Part shown: positions 45,172-57,185 of the stretch, one piece after another
How positions within the stretch are numbered: the stretch's first letter is position 1
How the letters are laid out: each line of letters opens with the position of its first letter
NCBI RefSeq assembly: GCF_008831285.2
Contig: NC_045148.1
Coordinates: forward strand, 7,755,001 to 7,819,000
Direction: 5' to 3'
Length of the DNA: 64,000 bases
From: Nymphaea colorata
Lineage: Eukaryota > Streptophyta > Magnoliopsida > Nymphaeales > Nymphaeaceae
Program-made: the position numbers and the translations under genes
Notes under the pieces: model-generated
Told to the model about the DNA's origin: nothing
Database searches by the model: none
What the model saw: the letters and a program-made list of their open reading frames with translations, nothing else

Positions 45172-45438
45172 TAAGGGTGAGCACCAGGCCGGGCTGCCGG
45201 CAGGTACCCTTCCCGACTTGGGCCTAGGCCCAGCAAAAAGGGCACTGGGCCGGCCTGGGTGGCCCCGATAACAGTTTTTTAATATACATTTTATTATTTT
45301 TTATATATAATTATAATATTTTATTACGATTTTTAATATTTATATATTATTTGTATTAAAAATATACATACTATAATTTAATCAGACTGAGCTCAGGCCC
45401 AGGTTTCAGGTGTTAGGCTGGCCCGATGCCCAGGTTTA
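45172..45438. mobile_element. MITE related to the one at 2624-3057
   Basis: It starts TAAGGGTGAGCACCAGGCC, and its other end, read on the minus strand, is TAAACCTGGGCATCGGGCC. GC-rich arms flank an AT-rich core (45275-45390) like that of the 2.6-3.0 kb element. No target duplication is evident. A short derivative with ends GTTGGGCACCGAACC and GGCCCAGTGCCGAAAC lies at about 46865-46986. Confidence 0.55.
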
Positions 45439-46022
45439 ATATGGTCTCCATTTTTATTCCAATCCTTCTATTATGCAGCCAAAAAGAGAAAATGTATACA
45501 AAATTCTGCGACTTTTCAATTGATTTCCTTTTTAATTGGATCAAATGGAGACCAGTTATTCAAAATTCAGATCAAATAATTTCCCTTTCAATTGGATCAG
45601 AAGGGTAAGCAAGGAATCAGAGATAGCAGAAACAACAAAAGCGCAGGGATGGTTTTTTGAAACCAAAACAAAATGCTGACTCCCACTTAAATTCACACCT
45701 ACCTTAACCTGCTTGGAAGCAATGCCCAAAATACAGCTCCCCACACCACCATTTACTCCTTCCATTCCAGGACCCTCTTCCCGTTGTTTGACCAAGCAAA
45801 GTTTTATGTAGTCATAAATTGCATTCTTTTATTGGGTGAATGATGAATCTTTGAAAATTGGAAGTAAACGCCAAACCATTTTTACAGAAAAGCTGCAACC
45901 AAACTGCTTGACTTTGTTGTATATTAAAAATGAAGAAAAACATACACTACAAGAAAATCCAATTCCTGTATACCCTTCCTTAAGTCCACAGTTTTCCTTA
46001 TATATATATATATATATATAAG

Positions 46023-46065
<43 letters not shown>

Positions 46066-48193
46066 TTTAACGAGGTTGGGAGCTGTTCGATATTTGGTTT
46101 AACACTCTTCAATTTTCTAGTGGTGGAAAAAATCTCAGGACAACTAAGCTGATCATTTTGGCCTTGGGAAAACTTCTGGTAGGTGGAATATTATTGAAAA
46201 ATATTAAAAAAAAAAGGATAACATCATCGATAAAAAAAATGGTAAACTTTAAAACGTCTTCATTTATACTCTTAAATAAAGAAGAAGATGTATTGAACAT
46301 CATTTCTTTGATAGTTCTAAAAAACTTTAGACATTATACATATATATAATTTAAAAATTTCTATTTCAACCCCTGTTAAAATTTTGAAAAATATAGTTTG
46401 GCTCATACAATAAAAAATTCTTAGCTCCGCGAAGAAAAACAAGTTTGATTTTTAGACACCATTACTTCCAAAACAAATTAAAGTAAGCGATCATGTGCCA
46501 TGCAAGGAAGCATCTTTGAAGCTTAGAGAGTGAGGAAAGGATTGCTTGGTCATAAGAACCCTCAATCTAAGCTATCGGTGGTGCACTTTTATCCCTATTC
46601 TCACCAGCTCAGTAAAGGAGAAGGACCAAACTATTGCTTCAAAATTTTAACAAGAGAAAATTTGGTATATGTGAAACTAAAAGTATTGAAATTTACTTAG
46701 AAATTTTTTAATTTTTTGAAATCTGAGGGGGAGAGGCCAAGGCCCCTGCCTCCGCCCCTGGTTCTAAGGACATCCCATTCTTGCATGACTCAATAGTTTG
46801 AAAATAAAATCATATTAGGTTGTTTTTTCTACTTAGCATGGATTTTTTGCTTTATAATGTATTAGGTAAAGTTGGGCACCGAACCAGTCCCATAAAAATG
46901 GGTTCGGACCAGGTCAGGCCTAAAAATGAAGACTGACATTGGGTCAGGCCAAGTTCGGCTCGGCCCGGCCCAGTGCCGAAACTTTAACTTTAAATACTTT
47001 GGTTTTTCGTTCAATGTGCTCTATTAGGGTAGGTGAGTTGACTTGAAGCCTTAATTTAAATGAAAGAAAGAAGGTCTAGAGCTTATAGCTAGCGATTTTT
47101 CTGGGGACATATTGTAGAGCCACTCACGGCTTTATACTAAGACAAGCAAAACATGACATGAAGAATGTACAGTTTTTGGCTCGAAGTTCGGCATGTCAAA
47201 AAAGACTTAATGGCTTTCCTAGTCATTGAAATCCTTTCATTTTTTTTCTCTCTGCTTCTCACGAGGTAAGTCTATCTTTGCCTTTCACAGCATCTTTTCC
47301 TAAGCAATGTCGTGCTCATGCATTTTCTAGAAAATCATGAACAAAAATTTTGAGTTTTTAAACCTTCTACTCGCAGAATACGTATCGGATTCAAACAATA
47401 TTTCATATCTACGCAGAATTCAATTTTGAAAATGACCAGTTTACGTACTTCATTGGTGCAAACAACATCATTATTTTAATTTTTTTTTATTTTGCAAAGA
47501 GAATGGCAGCGTATCATATACTACATGCGAGTTATAATAAGCAATCACATAAATCATCGCTACAAAAATCAAAGCAGCGTTTTAATGACACTCTAAAATA
47601 AATTTTTAGAGGCAAAACAGTTGGTTTTTGGAGTATTTGGATGACACCGAAGGTAAGTTTTCTCGAAAATACAATCTGATTTTCAAAAAGGATTGAATAA
47701 CATGATCCAGGTTATTCCCCAAAAAGAAAAGAGTAAAAAATTAGCTGCAGCCTTGTAGGTGCATCCACCAAACACATAAACTAACTTTAAAAAAAAGGTA
47801 AAAAAATTTTTACTGAGATTTTGATCAATAATTCTGCCGACCATCGGAATCCAATGAACGGAAGAAAAAGAAGAACTGGAATTTATTTTGTTTACTGTAG
47901 ACTGGCGGTGTGTCTAATATTGAGATGGGTGCCACTCACGTGGCGGAGCGACCAAAAAATAGGGCGGGCTTGCAACCCCAGTCAATCGCCATGACCAAAC
48001 GAAGAGAGAGAGAGAGAGAGAGAGGAGTGGGGACGCGCATTTCCAGAAAGAAGGCGTGAGTGATGATGCCCATGTTTACTCCTCGCGCCTTCTCGTCTCT
48101 CCCCAATTCCATTTTGAGAGCGAGATACTCAAAGTCTATACCCGCTTCCGAGGCAGGCTGCAGAGAGACAGGGAGAGAGGGAAGGAGGGGGCC
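45439..48193. other. Intergenic; microsatellites and MITE remnants
   Basis: A (TA)n tract at 45999-46020 is followed by a (GA)n tract at about 46029-46058, just after a CACTACAAGAAAA sequence at 45949 that resembles a CACTA terminus. 46370-46440 and 46640-46762 carry pieces of the CAGGGGCGGAGC family. A (GA)n run at about 48004-48023 lies in the upstream region or leader of the next gene. Confidence 0.45.
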
Positions 48194-48361
48194 ATGGCTT
48201 CCCCTAGGGGCAGAGGGAGGCCATACGGAGTGATGCTGCTGCTGGCCTTCGCAGCGGCGGCTGTGGGAGTCATGGCGGTTCAGAAGCTCAGGGAGAGGCG
48301 AGTGTACACCATCCTCATCAATGAGAAGCACAGAGAGGTCATGGCTCTCAACATGAGATAC

Positions 48362-48435
<74 letters not shown>

Positions 48436-50524
48436 GGGGGAAAGTGCCATCATGGTAGTTGACGAAATGGTGCATCACTCAACAGCAGAAGAGAAAAGAC
48501 TCTCTCTCTATATATAAAAGGAGCTAAAGGGCCTCCATTGGTATTCACACAAAAACACTTGCATCAACGGACAGCAAAAGAGAAAAAGGATCTTCTACGG
48601 AGTTCTTTTTCTTTCACGCTCCACTTTTGGCATGTAAAAACTAAAAAGTTCCAAGTTTCGTGCTTCGAACCGATGAAGTCTCACGCCCCCCTGTTTTCTC
48701 CCCGCGCCCAGAAATGAGAATGAAACACTGTTGATCTACATGTTCCCGTGGAGTTTTGCCCCTGAAGAACCATGTGTTTCTCAATTTCCTTTTAGTCATT
48801 CATCACTTCTGGAGGGAGAAGGAGAGAAAGAGAGATAATAGCTTTTGCGTTGCTCTTCATCTAATGGAGGCTAAAACTTGATCTCTTCTGATGATAATGA
48901 CAGAAGATCAGCGGAAACTAAATATTCTACCAGAAGAAAGCAAAAAAAAATAGTGATGGACATTTTGTGGTTTTCCGGATTGTTTTTTTTTTTTTCCTTC
49001 AGTAGGCTTTCAGATTTGTTTTCTTAAATTTAATCAGCGATTATTTTTACACGGAAGCTCCTCATATTCCTCCGATCAACAATGCCGGTTGTTTCTCACT
49101 TTTTGCTACAGTCGTTTGTATGGGTTCCTTGTATTGATTTCTAGTCTTTTGACTTCTGTCAGAGAGAAAAAGATTTGTCCAGCGAGCTGAAAGTGAAGAT
49201 CGAGGACCTGAAAGCCAAAATCGTATCCCTTAGGAAACAGAAGTTTGAGCTGAAGAGCAAGCTTGTGGAAATGCAATCACTGACAACTTCTCTCCAAGAA
49301 AAGCATCGAGCCCTAGGTGCAGAGGTGGAGGAGAAGCAGAAACAGATAGAAAACCTCAGCAGGAGAAAAGGCCTCTCAAGGAAAATGTATATGCAACTGA
49401 TAGCATTGAGAGAAATCTTAAAACACAAAGAAGATGAGATCCATGAACTCAAGCACCAGAATGCAAACATGCCATCAGAGCATTCTGCTGGCTCCAACGA
49501 AACTGCAAGTTTTCGGTCTAACGTTACAGCTATAAGGAGCGTATTGGACAGAGAAAATGGTACAGATAGGGTGCAAGGATCTGCTTCGAGAGGTCAACGG
49601 GATGAACACACACAAAATCCCCAGGATGGAGAACGCCCGAGACAAGGTGATCAAAGTAAAGGGATCAGCAGAGATAGTGTTAGCTCCACCAAAGGGCAGC
49701 CAGCCAATGTGGAAGCTGTGAACAAAGAACAAGGCAATGAAACTATTCAAGATGTCAATGCAGACAAACAAACTGAACATGCAAGAAGAGGCGCAGTCAA
49801 ACGAGAAGTGAATGTAAATGCTGGTGACATGTTATCTCTTCATGAAACTTCACAGGCTGCTCATTTCATCCAAATGCCAGTCGATATAAGCAATGACACC
49901 GTTGATCCAAGAGCAAAGGTCCAGGATGGTGATGTCAAAGCGTTGGAGAAACGGCAAACTGAAAATGCTGAGACAAGTCAAGTTGAAACAAATGAAAATA
50001 CTCGGAGCGGACGAGAAACGGTCACCCTCCTCGCCGGTACCGGACAACCACGGCAACCAAACATTTCCCAAGACACTGCCGGGGAAAGGCAAGCTGAACA
50101 TAAAAGAGAACATATAGATCGTCCTGCAGAAGCCTTACCTGATGCTAATATCATCAGTGAGCTGCAGAACAGCATCAAAACCATTAAAGTGAACCAATCA
50201 GACGTTCAAGCTGCGGACGATCCGGAGAATATAAAGGATAGCAATGCCCAGCAGCATCAGCAGAAAGATAAGTCTGTTGACTCTAAGGGCCTAGAGAATG
50301 GTGGGGCTGCCCATGCATTCAGGCAACCAGAACATGTAGATGACTCCAACGGTGAGGTCCAAAAATCAAACCCAGAAACTGAAGTTACAAACGATGCTGA
50401 AGAAGATGATGATGGTGATGCGTTTGATGAAGCCTTAGATGACATACCAGAGGATGAAAGAAGAGACACAGAACCCGAGAACTATCAAGACGATAAAGGT
50501 GTCGACGAGGTTTCTGAAATGTAG
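48194..50524 (+). CDS. Plant membrane-anchored coiled-coil protein, 510 aa, two exons
   Basis: Exon 1 is 48194-48364 and exon 2 is 49163-50524; the phase-0 junction gives NMRYQ|REKDLSSEL. Residues 12-30 are a hydrophobic helix after a basic start (MASPRGRGRP), so a type II signal anchor is likely, followed by a basic KLRERR. Residues 58-150 form a coiled coil with regular leucines (ELKVKIEDLKAKIVSLRKQK). The rest is polar, low-complexity and acidic, ending in a run of Asp and Glu. I recognise the layout as a plant-specific family of unknown function, so no symbol is given. Membrane topology and oligomer formation are inferred. The intron is odd: a (TC)n tract begins at the donor site. The start is the first ATG giving the conserved N-terminus. 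Confidence 0.85.
48366..48440. repeat. (TC)27(GT)7(G)n microsatellite at the start of an intron
   Basis: About 55 bases of pure TC begin one base into the intron, followed by seven GT units (48421-48434) and a G run. The only GT at the conserved exon edge is the one at 48365-48366, giving the donor CAG|GTCTCT. Confidence 0.9.
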
Positions 50525-52286
50525 TTGATAAATATACAATCTAGACGGTAGAAAAATAAGTCATGCTCCTTCTCAGCATTAGTTTTCCCCTTGTGTCTTA
50601 ACCATGTTAATGAAATCAAACTAAGAACTTTTTCAACATGGGTTGATTATTCTCTCGCCATAGCTTCAGATTTACATTCATAGATGAAGTGGAAATGCGA
50701 AGAACTGAACAAGCAAGCAGGTCTGGAGTCACCGGATTCTGTTTCGGAGTTCAAAATTCGCAAAATGAAACAAGGTGAAAAAAGCAAGCACAAATTGTCA
50801 CAGAAAAGCTCCAAACTTTGCAAAACTTGTCACAGAAAAGCTCCAAACTTTGCAAAACGGAAATGTTCCACAGCCAAAATGCTCTTCTCTAGATGCGTGC
50901 CAGGGCAGATCTTTATTTGCGAATGCTGAAGAAGGTAACCTCTCTGGTAGCTCCACGCAATTTAATGGGCTGCTTCAGCTACTTTCTGCAAAGACAATCA
51001 AAGAAACGAAGTTAAAAAGACCAAACATTGTAAACAATGAGATGAACCTCTAATTGTCTAAAATGAGACTCATCAAGTAAAAAATACATAAAATGGCTGT
51101 ACACAAAATACAAAATTGTCCGACTAAAACATTTAAAGGTTATGCTTATAAGGTATAGCATTAAAGAGCATATTATTGAATTTATCCCAGATCCGTCTTG
51201 CGTCGCACATATCACAGAAAACTGATCATTAGTCACGTTTACCAGGTAAGCCAACCAGGTATAAAATGCCACTCCATTCTAGAGGATGTGTTTGGAGTCT
51301 ATGGATATGGATGCAGCCTGCATGTACAGATAGAAGATATCGTAGATTTGTTTATTAAAGTTCGATAAACATGATAATGAATATGATAATGAATAAGTAG
51401 AAATCATAGGTTTGCATGTGCTAAAGAGCACTGAAATGAGAAGAAAAAGTGTGATAACATTGCCTTGACATGTTTCTTCAAATAAATTGGATGAAGTTGT
51501 CTAATTTTTTAAAGAAAAAAAGTGTGACTTTCTGCATTTTAAAAGTAAAGAATTACCACGTATACTCCATGAGGCATGAATACTTCACTTTTTTCAAACA
51601 CAGAGGTACCCAAGAGCTCGACATCCTCCTTATGTTCACGCTTCCAGATATTGAAGACCTAAGCCTAGTTATAGAACCTCTCTCTCTCACACACAATTAA
51701 AATAAGAAAACTAAGGAACAGTTGGTATGGTAACAGCTGAAAATTTCTAAGATGATATGCATAGGGTGTGTCTGATGGAGGGAACATCACTCATGAAGTA
51801 TATCTCTCACATGTTCCCCTTCAAACACAGAGAAGTCATCCACAGATCATTTCATCATAAGGGTGACTTTCTATGCTAAGAAAGTGGTGGAAAGAGTTAG
51901 AACCATGAAGAACTTCTCCAGGGTAAGGGGAACCGAGATTAATTCTCTAGGCCATCAAACACGCAGAGAGAGAGAGAGAAAGATTTCTGGCTGCATGTTC
52001 GTACATAAATTTATGGTAACGGAAAGCATCGCAAAAAGTCTCAGGTAGGTACTTGTAAACTTTTGCAATCTTCAAGCACATCCAAGGAACTTTCATGATG
52101 ATCGAACAAAAAGGTTATGACTGTCAAATGTCATAGACAATGACGATTATTTTCCATGCATCAAAATGGTGCTTTTGTTTAAAAATTTTACATGTGAACA
52201 GTAAGATAGGCAAGATAATGTGATGTCATTCCTCGTAAAGGATCGTAATGCATGCAGACAACAAAGTACAAATTTGATCACAAAAT
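50525..52286. other. 3' flank of the coiled-coil gene and intergenic DNA
   Basis: A 32-bp direct repeat starting TTGTCACAGAAAAGCTCC occurs at 50795 and 50827. Open frames across it lack domains. No gene is supported. Confidence 0.45.
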
Positions 52287-52707
52287 TAGGGGTGAACATA
52301 AGCGAATGTTGACAAAGCTGTGGCAGACCAAGCTGCGCTCAACCCTCATAATGCTCAGCCCAAGCTTGAACCCAAGTCAAGCTGAGTATTGAGCCAAGCC
52401 GACTAGGAGCCAGACGTTCCCTTTTCCAATAAAGGGACCCAGGATGTGAAATGGAGACATAAGGTGTAAAAGCTACCATAAGAACTGATTGAATAAAGGT
52501 CACTTGTCAAGATTATGTAAAAGGATCTCATAGATGAAATTTTACGATTACACTGAGCTCACTCGAGCTTTAACAAGTTGAGTCCGTGTAACTTGAAGTA
52601 AACTCTCTAAATTGCTCATGTTAAGCTAACAGCTCAAACTCAACTCATCTAACAAATGATTTGAGTTTTGGCCGAGCTCATGCTACTTAATTAATTGTTC
52701 AGTCCTA
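52287..52707. mobile_element. hAT-like MITE, about 421 bp
   Basis: It starts TAGGGGTGAACA and its other end, read on the minus strand, is TAGGACTGAACA. Words such as CACTCGAGCTTTAACAAG and GCTCAAACTCAACTC recall the element at 782-1229. The flanks CACAAAAT and CACATAAG agree at only five or six of eight bases, so the duplication is weak or decayed. Confidence 0.55.
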
Positions 52708-53414
52708 CACATAAGCACACATAAGATGGTGCAATGCAAGGAACTCAGATAATTCTTGCCGTTTCATCACTAAGAATGAAATACGCAGAAGGAACATATT
52801 ACCCACTTTACAAATGATGCCACAAAGCTCTCTAGATAAAAATGACAAAGTCCAAGAAAGAGGACATGGCCAAACGAGCCAATTGGCAGGCCAATGTGAT
52901 TTTTTGTCTAAAACACTTTCATTGTATAAAGATTGAAAACGACCATAACAGGTCAAAACTAGCCATATAGTGACTCACACCCTCTACGACCAAATTGGAC
53001 ATCACCTCGTTTGATGCATAGACTCTGAAGCATCATCTGTCAGATAAAAGCTTGCAGACTGCAGTCATACACGCACAGGCAAATATAAAACATGTAACAC
53101 CCCAAATCCACTTCTTCTAGAAAGTGGCAAGTTTAATATGACCTAGGACCAAATGGCAAAAACGATGCTCAATATCTGCAGTGTCCGTCAACCAGGAGGT
53201 GAATATATCTACCAAATTATTCGCCATAATTCACCCACTAAAAGCAGCAAATGGTGACATTTAAAGGCACAAATATTGAACCCTTAACAGATACAGTTGG
53301 AACTATGTTTTGAGCTAATTCCTATTAAAATATCATAATCAAATTTTACACTTTTATATATGTCAAAATGATAGCACTTCATATAATAGGAAATGAAGCA
53401 TTGAAAATAGATAC
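52708..53414. other. Intergenic or last-exon region of the neighbouring minus-strand gene
   Basis: The final exon and 3' untranslated region of the gene at 53415-55826 should lie here, but I could not place the stop-bearing exon with confidence. Confidence 0.35.
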
Positions 53415-55826
53415 CTCTTCCTTCTTGTCCTTTTTCCCACCAGAAAATGCCTTATAACCTCCATATATCAACAAACCCCATCCAGACAATGAGACAATCA
53501 CAAACTGCACAGGCAAAAGCTCAAAGTTTACTATCCTAACGGCAAGATATACTTTCAGAAATCTTTGAAGCACAGGCTATATTACGGAATTAAGCAGAAA
53601 ACAAGAGGAAAGGGTAGCCAAATAACTTGGTTTTAGAACTATTCTCACAATATATATTATTTTCAGGAACACTTTGAGGGAATTGTTGAGTTCAGAAAAT
53701 GAATTCTCGTGCAAGGATCCATATGAAGATTGGGTTTAGACAAATACTCTGAAGCTAATAAAATTTCGTTCAAACAAACATACCATATTTTAAATTTTTA
53801 ATCTTTGCAGCAATTTGATCAATTACGCTATATATTCAATGACACAATGTCTCCTCTTCTGTGCTGAAACCCATGGATTAAAACAGAACTTTTGCAAACT
53901 TTAGAATATTTAAAGCATTATCACATACATCATGTACGAGTACGGGTATAATATGGCAAAGTTGTATATCTCAAGAATATAAAATCTCAGATATTTTTAA
54001 AAAAATTTAAAACATTTAATAAATCCTGAAAATTATAAAAATTAATAAAAATACGAAAAAAACGCATATAATACACGTTTTTTCACATTTTTTTATTTTC
54101 CGACTTTTTTTAAAAAAAAAAGACACATCAAATTGCCGTTTTATACAGCTGACTTATTTTTCGGGTATTATACACGTTTTTTTTCAAATAATATGTGCTT
54201 TATGTGACAATAATTTAAAGATGATAGATCAATCAAGCACACTTATACCAACACCAATTTAGGTATAAGGGGAACAAATAGATCTTGAAACAACACTCAC
54301 ATGCTCCTCCTTCCACTTAGATGGACTCAATGGATCCTGCCAACAGTTGACCCTTGGTGGTCCATGATGGTCTGCAAACAATCAAACAAATTCAAGCCAA
54401 TCCCAAAGGAAGAACATAATTAAAGTTTGCTTATTCCCTAGACATGATCCAGTAACTGCCATATATTAAAGAGAAACAGTAGTAACGTCTCTAGTGAAAG
54501 GAGGAAAGCAGTTGTGGTCTATCTTCCTAAGATCAAACTTTATATCGTCTAGATTAGCAAAGCAAACATAATATTGTAAGTTCAAATAAAAGGAGAATAA
54601 TGAGAAAGTGTCCCCAGATGCTAAATTTGTAAGTTTAACAGGACCAGCATAATAAAAACCCTAAATCAGTCCTACAGTGTGCATAAATAACTAAAGAAAC
54701 ATGATTCCCCGGATTAGCCATCTTTGCTGCACTTCATCTACTGCACCCAAGAATGAATATCAGCTTTGGGTTAAATCAAGCCAGATATGTATAATCCTAT
54801 ACCCTCTATCCTACTCAATCGTTTTCCGCAACACTCAGATGTTTGCTAAAGAAACATAGCAATATACTGCGAAGAAGTTTGCTTCTTGTGGTTCCAAGAC
54901 ATTTATTTTCATTGCCGTTCTCCAGAAAAGTGATGCCTCATTTTTACCACCACAACGAAATCTCATTGCTTGGCTTTCGTGTGGTATCACAAATAGAAAT
55001 GGAAGGAAGGAAACTGAACAGAATGAGCCCAAAAGAAGGGAGAGTAAGCTAGAAAATTCACATAGAAAACTCGCATTGCACATATAAAAATTGGCAGTCT
55101 AGAATTGAGATCAACTCCCCAGTTTGTCTGCATTCATGAACTCCGTAAAGAAGAGTTTCCCTTTTATCCTTTTTCATGTTTTCAACAATATTTATTTGAA
55201 CCTGATCCACATTCCTCATCTACTTGATATCTAATCATGTGTGGCAAAAAACCAGATGTACCAAATCCCTGTTGGAAAAGCAACGATGACATGAATTGAT
55301 CGCCAAAAAACAATGGCCTAGTGGACGGCCGATCGCGCCGTCCGATCGAAGAACCGCTTAAATAAAGAATAGGAAAAGAATGTAGTGGTATATCTACGCG
55401 TTGGTCCTTCAGATTACGAAAACGATGACTGAATGGAGTCAACCAAAAGGGGAGGAGGAAAAAAAATGCCTTATTGCTTTAATTTGCCCTTTGCGAATTT
55501 GGCATAAACTTGCGAGCTAAAATCACCACCAAACTTCTAAAAATAAGGAAAGGAAAATATAAATAGATCAGTCTACCCTAATTTTCAACAAATTAGAACT
55601 TAGAAGGAAGGGGGAAAAATGAAGAAGGCAGAAAATTCAAACCCTAATGACTACCATGAAGAGAGATACAAGGAGAAGGGGAGGAATGGATGATACCTCC
55701 ACCACCGGCCATGCCACGCCGCTGGAGCAGCTTAGGGGCTTGAACCCCAGGCGCGGGCGATTGGGACAGCCTGAGGGCGTTGCCCAAAGAGGTGGCACGG
55801 CGCGCCGCCGCCCCCCAAGCAGCCAT
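53415..55826 (-). CDS. Small conserved, probably mitochondrial inner-membrane protein (last exon unresolved)
   Basis: Exons 55826-55697, 54371-54301 and 53504-53415 join in frame with GT-AG introns and give at least 97 residues. Residues 1-38 are rich in Ala, Arg, Ser and Leu and lack acidic residues, as in a mitochondrial presequence. A conserved stretch follows (DHHGPPRVNCWQDP, SPSKWKEEH), then one membrane helix (FVIVSLSGWGLLIYGGY) and a lysine-rich tail (GGKKDKKEE). The overall plan is like small accessory subunits of respiratory complexes, and I recall uncharacterised plant proteins with this core, but I cannot name a subunit. After GAAGAG a GTATCT donor is plausible; reading through instead would add 11 residues (VSIFNASFPII) and a stop at about 53379. 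(GA)n lies just upstream of the start codon, in the leader. Confidence 0.75.
53930..54215. mobile_element. Diverged relative of the 8.7/9.4-kb MITE inside an intron
   Basis: T-rich and A-rich blocks with ACACGTTTTTTCACATTTTTT and GCCGTTTTATACAGC words, ending near TATGTGACAATAA, resemble the elements at 8707-9060 and 9422-9735. It lies within the intron 53505-54300 and leaves the splice sites untouched. The borders are approximate. Confidence 0.35.
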
Positions 55827-56430
55827 TCTCCGGGAACTTCGACGAGAGAGAGAGAGAGAGAGAAGCAGAGAGGTTGCTGGCGAAATGACTCCGACTGCTT
55901 AGGAAGAACACGAGTAAGAAACCCAACTTTGTATTTAACTAGGATTTTCAGTGCCGACGATTATTTTTCAAAGAGGGAAGAAAATCAACGCGTAAATTTT
56001 TAATAACGTTAACATGCATTTTTTTCCGAAGGACTTGGAGTCCTATGAAATTCATTTGCCTAATATAATGAAAGTTTATATTATCTGAACTACGTAATAA
56101 GGTCACGAACGCTATAAGTAAGATTAATTTGAGATTAACTGAGAAAAAAACATGTAGCTGATAAAAACTCGGTGATGTCATTTTCCAGAGAAAAAACACA
56201 TAACTTTTCTTTTTTAAAATAAAAGTATATCACAGCTCAAGAATTTCCTCATATTTTAGGCGTTTTTCGGCAGTAATAATCGATGGAACAAATTTGGTTG
56301 CAACTTAAGACCTTCAAAGTCAAATAGAAACGCCAAAATGATATTCCAAATAATCTACAAAACTTGAAGCGCATAACTAAATTATCCAGCTGGGAAGAAA
56401 AGAAAAAAAAATTTCAGAGAGTCGTCGAAT

Positions 56431-56504
56431 GGCCTATTAGCTCAGTTGGTTAGAGCGTCGTGCTAATAACGCGAAGGTCGCAGGTTCGAGACCTGCATGG
56501 GCCA
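56431..56504 (+). tRNA. tRNA-Ile (anticodon AAT)
   Basis: The 74-base sequence folds as a cloverleaf: acceptor GGCCTAT pairs with ATGGGCC (one T-G pair), D-stem GCTC/GAGC, anticodon stem TCGTG/CGCGA with the loop CTAATAA, and T-arm GCAGG TTCGAGA CCTGC. The anticodon AAT is at 56465-56467. The box A (TAGCTCAGTTGG) and box B (GGTTCGAGACC) promoter elements are intact. There is no intron and no encoded CCA, as expected of a nuclear gene. A T-rich run for Pol III termination follows at about 56519-56530. Confidence 0.97.
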
Positions 56505-56785
56505 CAAATCTGGTTCTTTCCTTTTTTTCGCTTTTCTTTTGTACATTTCAATTTTAGTGCACTCCATTCATTTTCCGTTTCTTAGAGAACTGAGTTAGCT
56601 GCATTTATGTGCGACTTTGGTGGGACCAAGATGCTTAGCATTGAGATAAAAGCATACAAAGGTCACTGATAGACCAAATACTTTGAGGCACTCTCATTGG
56701 TGGAAATCTACATCCGTCGATCCCTGCCTGTGAAAAATAGTTCCCTGCCTCCTTGCCACTAGAGTTCCTCCAAAACTCACTCCGT
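56505..56785. other. Intergenic between tRNA and LHCB3 pseudogene
   Basis: Nothing is recognised apart from the T-rich terminator of the tRNA gene and what may be the old LHCB3 promoter. Confidence 0.5.
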
Positions 56786-57185
56786 CTTATAACTTGTTTC
56801 AGTAACTGCGATTCTCACAACAGCGCCTCTACTGAACTACAGAGGAAGATAGAGAAAGAAAGCGTAAAAAATGGCAGCCACCTTGCAGGCACCCTTGTCG
56901 ACAACTCATTTGTAGGCAAAACAAGAAGCTCCAACTCCAACTCCCTAAGAGATGTTGTTTGCCTTGGGAATGGAAGATTCACCATCTTATAACTTGTTTC
57001 ATTAACTGCGACTCTCACAACAGCACCGCTACTGAACTACAGAGGAAGAAAGAGAAAAAAAGCATAAAAAATGGCAGCCACCTTGACTTCTGCCAAATCT
57101 GCAGGCCCCTTGTCGACAACCCATTTCTAGGCAAAACAAGAAGCTCCAACTCCAACTCCCTAAGAGACGTTGCGTTGTTTGCTGT
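56786..57185 (+). repeat. 200-bp tandem duplication of the LHCB3 leader and transit-peptide region
   Basis: Bases 56786-56985 and 56986-57185 are diverged copies, each holding the leader (CTTATAACTTGTTTCA, GAACTACAGAGGAAGA) and a start codon, at 56871 and 57071, followed by the transit-peptide start ATGGCAGCCACCTTG. Copy 1 lacks 16 bases present in copy 2; copy 2 lacks one base present in copy 1. Confidence 0.9.
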
